Shown one piece after another: positions 6,988 through 14,070 of a stretch of 18,005 nt of DNA. The position numbers and the translations under genes were made by a program. Location: assembly GCA_019307805.1 (NCBI GenBank), contig JAFDIX010000005.1, forward strand, positions 1 through 18,005, read 5' to 3'. This DNA is from Deltaproteobacteria bacterium (GTDB lineage: Bacteria; Desulfobacterota; DSM-4660; Desulfatiglandales; HGW-15). Under the pieces are notes generated by a model. It ran no database searches. It was not told where the DNA came from and saw nothing but the letters and a program-made list of their open reading frames with translations. Numbering within the stretch: position 1 is the stretch's first letter; each line of letters begins with the position of its first letter.

Positions 6988-7314
6988 ATGGAAAAGGACT
7001 GCATCTTTTGTCAGATTATTGAAGGGACAAAGCCAGCCAGCTTCGTGTTTGAGGGGGACCGGGTGGTTGCTTTTAAGGACGCAAATCCGAGTGCGCCGGT
7101 CCACATCCTTCTGGTTCCAAAGAAACATATTCGAAGCATCAATGACCTCACTGAAGGGGACCAACCCCTCATGGCGGAACTCTTTATGCTGGCCAAAAAA
7201 ATCGCACAGGAACAGGGCATTGCCCAATCCGGTTATAAACTGGTCATTAATGTAGAGCGGGGGGGAGGCCAGTACGTCTTTCATCTGCACCTGCACCTGG
7301 TCGGTGGTTGGTGA
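6988..7314 (+). CDS. HIT-family protein (HinT-like nucleotide hydrolase)
   Basis: 108 aa. HinT-type proteins hydrolyse purine nucleoside phosphoramidates such as AMP-lysine in the cytoplasm. The signature HxHxH motif is clear: GGGQYVFHLHLHLVGG at 92-107, with His99, His101 and His103; the central His attacks phosphorus in the family. The N-terminal CIFC (Cys5, Cys8) with His39 in PVHILLVPKKH matches the zinc-binding variant. The protein stops at Trp108, right after the Gly-Gly that family members usually follow with about seven more residues ending near WPPG, so the C-terminal tail is missing. That tail influences substrate choice in known HinTs. GGGGGAAACGGAAAG precedes the ATG. Single-gene unit. 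Confidence 0.92.
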   Translation: MEKDCIFCQIIEGTKPASFVFEGDRVVAFKDANPSAPVHILLVPKKHIRSINDLTEGDQPLMAELFMLAKKIAQEQGIAQSGYKLVINVERGGGQYVFHLHLHLVGGW

Positions 7315-7485
7315 GCTTGCAAAAACAGCATAATCGTATTAGAATTATTGCCCACGAAGCCCAGGCAGGCTGAGTGTTCATAGTATTTTCGATATCGACA
7401 TTGAAGGGATTCACTGTATACCCGATCTGCCCAAAGAGGTCAGACATTTAAACCACAATTCAAAGAAAAGCCCAGGAGGGGAATC

Positions 7486-9510
7486 ATGAAAAAGGCGATC
7501 AAATGGGGAGCGATTATTGTGGGGGGGCTTGTGGTAATCATCATCCTTATCCTTCTTCTTGCACCCGCTTTCATTGATATCAACAAATACAAACCTGAAA
7601 TAGAGAAACTGGTGGCTGAGAACACCGGATGTACGCTCACATTGGGGGGAGATCTGGATCTCTCCCTCTTCCCCTGGGCAGGGATTTCCATATCCGATGT
7701 TCGCATGGGGAACCCCAAGGGCTTCAAGGAAAAAGATTTGGTAACTATCAAGAACTTTGAAGTCCGCGTGAAGTTTCTGCCTCTCCTGTCTAAGGAAGTT
7801 CAAATCAAACGCTTTATCCTGGAAGAGGCCCGCATTGTTATGGTGAAAAACAAGGACGGCCGCCTCAACCTGCAGTCCATTGGAAAGGCAACGGAAGAAA
7901 AGCAAAAGGAGAAAAAGGAGGCGCCGGCACCAAAAACGGCGGGCTCGGGCCTTCCCATAAAGTCGCTCACCGTGGGAAACCTGGCCATCACCAAGAGTTC
8001 CATTCTTTTTATCGACCATACCACCGGAGGAAAGCAGGAGGTCTCTGACCTGACACTCAAACTCAAGGACGTGTCCCTGGATCGTCCTTTTAAACTGTCC
8101 TTTTCGGCCAACCTGGATGGAAAACCCCTGTCCGCTGAAGGCACGGTTGGACCCATCGGAAAGGAGCCGGGCAAGGGGACCATGTCCCTGGACATCGCAG
8201 TCAAGGTCCTGAATGAACTGGAAATGAACATCAAGGGTACGGTGGTGGACCCTGCGGTTTCACCCAAGTTTGATATTGCCATTGACATTTCGCCCTTCTC
8301 TCCACGAAAGCTGGTGGAGGCCCTGGGGCAACCCTTTCCCGTTAAGACGACAGACCCTGAGGCACTCAGTAAGCTGGCCCTCAAGGCGAGCATAAAAGGG
8401 GACCCCAACAATGTCACCATCTCGGGCGGCGTCCTGGATCTGGATCAGTCAAGGTTGAATTTTTCCCTGAAGGCCAAGGAATTTAACAAGCCTAATATCG
8501 CCTTTGATATGGCCCTGAACGAAATAGACCTGGATCGGTATCTACCGCCGGCAGGGGAAGAAAAGGCCCCTCAGGAAAAGAAAGAGGGCCCGGCAGTAAA
8601 GACGAAAACGGATTACCGGCCCCTCAGAAAACTTGTTGTGGACGGCACCATCAAGGTGGCCAAATTGAAGGCAAAGGGTGCCACGGTCCAGGACATCCTT
8701 GTCAAGGTGCGGGGGAAAGGGGGATTGTTCCATCTGGACCCCCTCAGCCTCAAACTCTACCAGGGAGACGTCAATGCCAAGGGGTCCTTTGATGCACGGC
8801 AGGATACCCCAAAGAGTCAAATGAATCTCAATGCCAAGGGTATCCAGGTGGGGCCCCTCCTGAAAGACGTCATGAAAAAAGAATTTCTGGAAGGCACCAC
8901 AAAGGCGGATGTGTCGGTGACCATGTCCGGGGATGAGCCCGACAGGATCAAACGCACCCTGAACGGCAAGGGGGATATTTTGTTTACAGACGGTGCCCTT
9001 GTGGGCATCGACCTGGCTGGAATGGTACGGAATGTAAAAACTACTTTTACCGGCGGCGAAAAACCCCAGGAAAAACCCAAGACCGATTTTTCGGAAATGC
9101 ACGCCCCCTTCACCATCACCAATGGTGTGGTCCACACCCCGAAGACCAGCATGCAGTCACCGCTCCTCCGATTGCTTGCCGCAGGCAAGGCGGATCTGGT
9201 TCAGGAGACCCTGGACTTCCGTGTTGAGCCCAAATTTGTCGGCACGATCAAGGGGCAGGGGGACAGCAAGGACCGATCCGGGGTCACGGTCCCGGTACTG
9301 GTGACCGGGACCTTCTCTTCACCCAAGTTCCGCCCGGACCTGAAAGGGCTCTTACAGGATAGTCTCAAGAAAGGAATGGAGGATCCTTCTGAGCTGCAAA
9401 AGATGATCCCCGGCCAGAGTACAGATCAGGGTACCGGACAGACAGAAGGCTCCGGCTCTATTGAGGACAGGGCCAAAAGCCTGATGAAGAGCCTGCCCTT
9501 TGGCAAATAA
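7486..9510 (+). CDS. AsmA-family envelope protein
   Basis: 674 aa. AsmA-like proteins are anchored in the inner membrane by one N-terminal helix and extend a long beta-groove into the periplasm; the family is linked to lipid transport to the outer membrane and to envelope homeostasis. Seen: a Lys-rich N-terminus and one helix at about 7-27, the DINKYKPEIEKLVAENTG segment (31-48) and LTLGGDLDLSLFPWAGISISDVRMGNP (51-77), which are the hallmark of the AsmA N-terminal domain. A charged linker lies at 134-156. The AsmA C-terminal region appears near residues 410-610, including GKADLVQETLDFRVEP and VPVLVTGTFSSPKFRPD. A Gln/Gly/Ser-rich tail follows. AGGAGGGG lies 8 nt before the ATG. Monocistronic or cotranscribed with the MscS gene 64 nt downstream. 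Confidence 0.9.
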   Translation: MKKAIKWGAIIVGGLVVIIILILLLAPAFIDINKYKPEIEKLVAENTGCTLTLGGDLDLSLFPWAGISISDVRMGNPKGFKEKDLVTIKNFEVRVKFLPLLSKEVQIKRFILEEARIVMVKNKDGRLNLQSIGKATEEKQKEKKEAPAPKTAGSGLPIKSLTVGNLAITKSSILFIDHTTGGKQEVSDLTLKLKDVSLDRPFKLSFSANLDGKPLSAEGTVGPIGKEPGKGTMSLDIAVKVLNELEMNIKGTVVDPAVSPKFDIAIDISPFSPRKLVEALGQPFPVKTTDPEALSKLALKASIKGDPNNVTISGGVLDLDQSRLNFSLKAKEFNKPNIAFDMALNEIDLDRYLPPAGEEKAPQEKKEGPAVKTKTDYRPLRKLVVDGTIKVAKLKAKGATVQDILVKVRGKGGLFHLDPLSLKLYQGDVNAKGSFDARQDTPKSQMNLNAKGIQVGPLLKDVMKKEFLEGTTKADVSVTMSGDEPDRIKRTLNGKGDILFTDGALVGIDLAGMVRNVKTTFTGGEKPQEKPKTDFSEMHAPFTITNGVVHTPKTSMQSPLLRLLAAGKADLVQETLDFRVEPKFVGTIKGQGDSKDRSGVTVPVLVTGTFSSPKFRPDLKGLLQDSLKKGMEDPSELQKMIPGQSTDQGTGQTEGSGSIEDRAKSLMKSLPFGK

Positions 9511-9574
9511 GCGGCCTGGGGCTCGCCATAACCATTACCGTTCAAATTTCTGCTAAGAGTGTTGGAGGGATGAA

Positions 9575-10423
9575 ATGGAAGAGGAAATCCAGGCCCTTGA
9601 GACGGTGCTGAATACTATTATCGACTTTTTCGTGAATTACAGCTTTCAGGTTGCCGGCGCCATTCTTATCCTCATTATAGGCCTGATCGTGGCCAGGTAC
9701 GCGGCATCTGTCGTTTTGAAGCTTCTGGAGCGGAAAGATCTTGATGTTACCCTGTCCAAGTTCATCGCCGGCACCATAAAGGGAGCCATCCTGGTCTTCG
9801 TGATCATCGTCGCCCTGGGCAAGTTCGGCATCACGGTCGCCCCGCTGATAGCGGCGGTCACGGCCCTGGCCTTTGGTGCAAGCTTCGCCATTCAAGGGCC
9901 ACTATCCAACTATGGCGCAGGCATTTCCATCATTCTTTCACGCCCATTTGTTGTGGGGGACACCATCCGGGTGAAAGGTGTCAGCGGTGTTGTGGAGGAG
10001 GTGAAGCTGGCCACCACCATATTGACCGATGAGGATGGGGTGAGAATCACCATTCCCAACAAGCATATTGTGGGGGAGATCATCCACAACTCGGCTGATT
10101 GGAAGATCGTCGAGGAAATTGTCGGGATTGGCTACGGGAGCGATCCTGAGAAAGCGGTAGATATCATCGAAAAGATCCTGGGGCGATTTGATGATATCTC
10201 AAAGGACCCTGCCCCGCTCATCGGAATCCAGGAGTTCGCGGATTCCTCCATCAACATCGGCCTGCGTTTTCTGGTCCCCACCAAGCAGTATTTTCAGACC
10301 CTGTACAATGTGAATATCGCGATCTTTAAGGAATTCAAGGAGAACAATATCGAGATCCCCTTTCCCCAGCGGGATGTTCACATTATTTCAGGATCAGGAG
10401 AGCCTTTGCAGACAACTTCATAG
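9575..10423 (+). CDS. mscS: MscS-family small-conductance mechanosensitive channel
   Basis: 282 aa, close to the 286 aa of E. coli MscS. These homoheptameric inner-membrane channels release solutes on hypo-osmotic shock. Three helices are visible: about 22-46, 67-86 and the pore helix 89-121. The pore-helix segment has small residues spaced along AAVTALAFGASFAIQGPLSN. It is followed by the family signature GAGISIILSRPFVVGDTI (114-131), the beta domain with VEEVKLATTILTDEDGVRITIPNK, and the C-terminal motif IPFPQRDVHI (about 262-271). GGAGG precedes the ATG by 7 nt. It converges on the nap operon end with 51 nt between stops, where I found no convincing terminator. Confidence 0.93.
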   Translation: MEEEIQALETVLNTIIDFFVNYSFQVAGAILILIIGLIVARYAASVVLKLLERKDLDVTLSKFIAGTIKGAILVFVIIVALGKFGITVAPLIAAVTALAFGASFAIQGPLSNYGAGISIILSRPFVVGDTIRVKGVSGVVEEVKLATTILTDEDGVRITIPNKHIVGEIIHNSADWKIVEEIVGIGYGSDPEKAVDIIEKILGRFDDISKDPAPLIGIQEFADSSINIGLRFLVPTKQYFQTLYNVNIAIFKEFKENNIEIPFPQRDVHIISGSGEPLQTTS

Positions 10424-10474
10424 GCGTCACGATCTGATTCTTGGGCATGGAACCAAGGAAAAAGAGGGCAAATT

Positions 10475-11722
10475 TCAAGCGCCCGGTCTAATCCTAACCT
10501 GGCGCGATGACCGCGCTTCATACCTCTGTTCAATAATCAGCGCCGGTTTGAGAAGCAATGAGACGACAAAGAGACCGAGCGCCAGGATCCCGAGGGTTAT
10601 ACTGATTTCTACCCAGCTTGGGGCGTAATCGACAATTTCTCCCATGGGTGAAGGAACCAGACCCGGCACGATCAATCCGATACCTTTTTCCACCCAGATC
10701 CCCAAAAAGAGCAAAACGCACGCCGGAACCAATACTTTGGGGTTGTTTTTGCCCGGATTAAAGGCCAGCGTCAAAGTGCCTAAAAGGTTCATGGCGATCG
10801 CCGTCCAGATCCATGGGACCAGTGCCGCATGTCCCTGGAGACCGAAATAGAGGTAGATGGCCGGTAGGCTGTGATGGGTGGGAAGATAGAACTCTTTGAA
10901 AATCTCAGAGAAGAGCATGATCAGATTAATGATTGCGGAAACGACAGAGATTCGGCGAATTTTGTTAAAAATCTGATCCTCAATTTTGAATGATGTGGTG
11001 GATTGAATGATGACCAACAGGATCATGATCAGCGCCGGGCCGGCGGCAAAGGCGGATGCCAGAAACCTGGGTCCCATCAAGGGATTGTTCCAGAAAGGCC
11101 TGGCAGGGAGTCCCTGATACAAAAAGGCTGTGACCAGGTGGATTCCAAAGGCCCAGAATATGGAGAGAAAAACAAAGGGAAGATATTTTTTTTCATCGGG
11201 TTTGCGATTGTGATAATGACAAAAGAGGATATAGGCCGGAACCATCAGGTTCAAGACCAGATAGCCATTGAGAACGAGCACATCCCAGGTCAGCAGCGAT
11301 GTCGGCCAGTTGAAAAGCCCGATCACCGGAATCATATGCCAGGCCTTCCAGGGGGCACCGAGATCCACAAAAACGAACATCAGGCACATGACCAGAGCAC
11401 CAATGGCAACGACCTCGCCTATGATCACCACCTTGTGCAGGTCTTTGTCCTTGAAGATAAAGGAGGGCAAAATGATCATCACGGCCGCTGCGGCAACACC
11501 CACCAGGAACGTGAAATTGGCGATATAGAATCCCCAACTCACAATATCGGACATGTTGGTGGCTGCCATGCCTACTTTGAGTTGAATAAAATAGGCATAC
11601 ACACCGAGCACCATCAGTGCAGCCAAACAACACAGGTATAACTGATAGATTATCCCGCCCGCCAGGCTCCACGAGACGACATCCCTGACAAAAGGAATCA
11701 GTTCTTTTACAAGTTTTCTCAT
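10475..11722 (-). CDS. NrfD/PsrC-type membrane subunit, quinol-interacting
   Basis: 415 aa, about ten membrane helices. NrfD-family proteins sit in the inner membrane, bind menaquinol and pair with a periplasmic Fe-S protein. Family features seen: LGAPWKAWHMIPVIGLFNWPTSLLTWDVLVLNGYL (about 121-155), the helix pair around FWAFGIHLVTAFLYQGLPARPFWNNPLMGPRFLASAFAAGPALIM (about 190-234) and EIFKEFYLPTHHSL near 270. It is the last gene of the nap operon, 18 nt after the Fe-S gene, with AGGAAGAG just before the ATG. In this context it should oxidise menaquinol and feed nitrate reduction, replacing NapC or NapGH. It could in principle run electrons the other way, as in Qrc. Confidence 0.88.
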   Translation of the reverse strand: MRKLVKELIPFVRDVVSWSLAGGIIYQLYLCCLAALMVLGVYAYFIQLKVGMAATNMSDIVSWGFYIANFTFLVGVAAAAVMIILPSFIFKDKDLHKVVIIGEVVAIGALVMCLMFVFVDLGAPWKAWHMIPVIGLFNWPTSLLTWDVLVLNGYLVLNLMVPAYILFCHYHNRKPDEKKYLPFVFLSIFWAFGIHLVTAFLYQGLPARPFWNNPLMGPRFLASAFAAGPALIMILLVIIQSTTSFKIEDQIFNKIRRISVVSAIINLIMLFSEIFKEFYLPTHHSLPAIYLYFGLQGHAALVPWIWTAIAMNLLGTLTLAFNPGKNNPKVLVPACVLLFLGIWVEKGIGLIVPGLVPSPMGEIVDYAPSWVEISITLGILALGLFVVSLLLKPALIIEQRYEARSSRQVRIRPGA

Positions 11723-11740
11723 AATCTCTTCCTGCCGGGT

Positions 11741-12727
11741 TTAGTCGATAAAATACCAAAACTTCGCATCGGTCCCCAGATTCTCCTTGAACCTGAAGAC
11801 CTTCTTGTTTTTCAGGACAAATCTGATTTCACTCTTGGGGTCCAGAAGGTTTCCAAACACCCTGGCCCCGGTGGGGCAGGCATCGACACAGGCGGGAAGC
11901 CGGCCCTCCCGGGTTCTCTGCACACAAAAAGTGCATTTTTCCATCTGTCCCCTCTTCCGCATCCGGTTGCCGAGATAGTGCTGCTTTTTGGTCATTTCTC
12001 CCCGGGGAACATAGGGGTCGTTCCAGTTGAACCGACGGCCGTAATAGGGGCACGCGGCAATACAATACCGGCAGCCGATGCACCAATCATAGTCCACGAC
12101 GACGATCCCATCCGGCTCTTTCCAGGTGGCCTTTGTGGGGCAGGCTTTGACACAGGGCGCGTTTTCGCAATGAAAGCACTGCACACCCATATAGAAATGA
12201 TCCTCAACCGGCACTTCATGAAAGTATTTCCCGTCCCCTACTTCCGGGCTCATTTCACCGTGCTCCATTTCAAAGATACGAATATACTGGGTGTTTGACT
12301 TCCTATCGAGGTTGTTCTCCTTTACACACGCGGCCACGCATTCCATATAGCCTTCACATCGGGTGACGTTAAAGGCATAGCCATAGAGGACCCCTTCGAT
12401 GGGCGCCCTGGAGCTCATTTTGATATCCACATCTCTTTTCATTTTAGCGAGTCGCTCAAGGCGCAGAATCGTTTCGTCCTTTTCATCCCGGGTCATGAGG
12501 CGGTAATTTTTCTTGAAGTATTCCTGCCACTGCAGTGAAAACTTTTCAAATGAAAACTCCTCGCCGGCACCAAACGCATTGGTGCCGCATCCGGTGAACA
12601 TCGAGGCACCGCCCACCGCTGCCACCTTTGCGGCCCCCTTGAGGAATTCCCGTCGACCGTACTGCTTGCCCTGGGGATGGCTGCTTTCTTTTTGCTTCCG
12701 GCAATGGTTGTTTTTCCGGGGATCCAT
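11741..12727 (-). CDS. Tat-exported four-cluster ferredoxin-type subunit (NrfC/DsrO-like)
   Basis: 328 aa. A Tat signal with a long n-region carries GRREFLKGA at 24-32, then a hydrophobic stretch and GCGTNAFGA. Four Cys motifs follow, as in NrfC, PsrB and DsrO: C124-EGYME-C130-VAA-C134; C184-FH-C-ENAP-C192-VKA-CP; C216-IG-C-RY-C222-IAA-CP; and C265-TF-C268, then C280-VDA-CP. Motif I lacks the second Cys: position 127 is Tyr (CEGYMEC instead of CxxCxxC). That may change or lose one cluster, as in relatives that carry a [3Fe-4S] centre. The partner NrfD gene lies 18 nt downstream, and the tetrahaem cytochrome gene ends 13 nt upstream. Role: electron relay from NrfD to the cytochromes on the periplasmic side. 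Confidence 0.9.
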   Translation of the reverse strand: MDPRKNNHCRKQKESSHPQGKQYGRREFLKGAAKVAAVGGASMFTGCGTNAFGAGEEFSFEKFSLQWQEYFKKNYRLMTRDEKDETILRLERLAKMKRDVDIKMSSRAPIEGVLYGYAFNVTRCEGYMECVAACVKENNLDRKSNTQYIRIFEMEHGEMSPEVGDGKYFHEVPVEDHFYMGVQCFHCENAPCVKACPTKATWKEPDGIVVVDYDWCIGCRYCIAACPYYGRRFNWNDPYVPRGEMTKKQHYLGNRMRKRGQMEKCTFCVQRTREGRLPACVDACPTGARVFGNLLDPKSEIRFVLKNKKVFRFKENLGTDAKFWYFID

Positions 12728-12740
12728 GCTATTTTCCTAT

Positions 12741-13361
12741 TTACTTAAAAGGTGGCGAGTAGGTTTTAGGCCACCGTTTTTCAAAAAGCGGTGAGTGAGG
12801 GTCGTGACAGGACGTACAGTTTTTGACGACCCGCTTTCCGGCCCAGTAGGAGATGCGCTTGCCGTGTGCCCCGCCCACCCAATCTTTTTTCTGTCTGAAA
12901 TGGCATTGGCCGCACAGCTCGTAGCTGTGATCCATGTCCACTTTCACACCCCTTTCGGTCTCCAGGAAATCACGCTCATCCTTTTTATGACATGTGAGAC
13001 AGGATAGGGGCTTCACCTGCCCGCCGTGGTCCAGGCGAATATCACCGTGGGCCATTTCAGTGGCCCCTTCAATCTTGACGTCTTTATTATTATGACATTG
13101 GCTGCACCTAAAGCGCTCCATCTTGTCTTTGCGGGTCTCTGTCCAGAAGAGCCCCCCCTGGTATTTAACATTTACCGGAACGGCATTATCCGGGAGCAAC
13201 ACAGGGGCATCGACTATTTTTTCATCATTGAATGGGCCAGTCGCATTTTTATAGGTTTGAACGACACCTCCCTGCCCCGAAAAGGCGTGCCACCCAGGGA
13301 AGACAAGGACCAATGCAGACAATATCCCAAAGAGGCAAATTCTAAGCTTTGACGTCTTCAT
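12741..13361 (-). CDS. Periplasmic tetrahaem cytochrome c
   Basis: 206 aa from the ATG at 13361, which has GGAG about 6 nt upstream and opens a proper signal peptide (residues 1-28, cleavage near HAFSG). The frame extends further upstream, but that extension has no ribosome site. Four CXXCH haem sites: C86-H90, C121-H125, C150-H154 and C182-H186, with many extra His (105, 112, 145, 166, 189) as candidate axial ligands. The end HGKRISYWAG...CTSCHDPHSP...RWPKT is a pattern I associate with cytochromes that accompany Fe-S/NrfD modules. In this operon it most likely passes electrons from the Fe-S subunit to the NapB-like cytochrome. It fills the place that NapC or NapM takes in other nap operons. 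Confidence 0.85.
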   Translation of the reverse strand: MKTSKLRICLFGILSALVLVFPGWHAFSGQGGVVQTYKNATGPFNDEKIVDAPVLLPDNAVPVNVKYQGGLFWTETRKDKMERFRCSQCHNNKDVKIEGATEMAHGDIRLDHGGQVKPLSCLTCHKKDERDFLETERGVKVDMDHSYELCGQCHFRQKKDWVGGAHGKRISYWAGKRVVKNCTSCHDPHSPLFEKRWPKTYSPPFK

Positions 13362-13377
13362 GTTTTCTCCGATGCCA

Positions 13378-14070
13378 TCAAGAGCCGGATTTTCGTTGAA
13401 ACGGCTCCCCGTATAAATCAGGCACATGACATTGCCTGCAATTCCCCCGGGAGGGATGCTCGGTTCGAATGGATGTCACAGTGCCCGGGCCCACATGGCA
13501 CGCAATGCAATTGCCTCTCATCTGAAGATCATGAGGGATGGGAGGCGGGCCCCCGGGCAGGTACGAGCGGCCCAAACGGGGCGGAGGGACGCTCATCCAG
13601 TTGCTTTCAACAAACAGTTTGTCCTTGGACATGGGGACGTGGCATTGTCTGCAGGAAGTGTTTTCCGGATGGGGTGTTATGGGCGTATGCCTTTTTAGTT
13701 CTTCCGTCCAACCACCTTTGGCATGGCAAACAAGACATTCTATTCCGGCCTTCTTTTCGGCTTCAAGCCTGTGCGGAATATAGGGCGGAGATCCGATATA
13801 TTGCCTCAGAGAATAGTACCCGCTGAGAGTCCGTTCGGTGGAGATGCCTTTCAGGTATTCTTTGGAAATGAGATCATAGCTTTCGAATATGGTTCTCCCC
13901 TTCTCATCAAAATCAAGACTCTGGGTTTGCACCACCGCCCTCCCCATATCCTCGGGCTCAGAGGAGAGGGCCGAAAACACAACAAATGGTAATGCCACGA
14001 TGCAGACCCCGGCAAAAATGAGAAAAATCTTGCCCACCTTCTGATCCGCTTTTTGCTTTGGCTTTTCCAT
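13378..14070 (-). CDS. napB: NapB-like cytochrome c, internally duplicated (four haems)
   Basis: 230 aa. The start is the ATG at 14070, overlapping the napA stop as TAATG, with GGAGAG upstream, so translation is probably coupled. A helix at about 12-35 anchors or exports it. Two copies of the NapB pattern follow. Half 1: PPYIPH (95-100), C112-LV-CH, HP, then C140-RQ-CHVP. Half 2: PPPIPH (175-180), C188-IA-CH, HP, then C211-RQ-CHVP. Ordinary NapB is a dihaem electron donor to NapA with a single IPH...CxxCH...HP...CxQCHVP unit, so this protein looks like a tandem NapB with four haems. It sits between NapA and a tetrahaem cytochrome in the operon and should be the direct electron donor to NapA. 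Confidence 0.82.
   Translation of the reverse strand: MEKPKQKADQKVGKIFLIFAGVCIVALPFVVFSALSSEPEDMGRAVVQTQSLDFDEKGRTIFESYDLISKEYLKGISTERTLSGYYSLRQYIGSPPYIPHRLEAEKKAGIECLVCHAKGGWTEELKRHTPITPHPENTSCRQCHVPMSKDKLFVESNWMSVPPPRLGRSYLPGGPPPIPHDLQMRGNCIACHVGPGTVTSIRTEHPSRGNCRQCHVPDLYGEPFQRKSGS

Noticed and set aside
7309..7380. Possible second readthrough: TGA at the end of the HIT gene
   Set aside because: The frame after the TGA does not restore the WPPG-type C-terminus, no hairpin follows at SECIS spacing, and the protein already contains its active site.
10424..10474. Shared terminator between the convergent mscS and nrfD-like genes
   Set aside because: Only weak, partial inverted repeats were found, without T-tracts.
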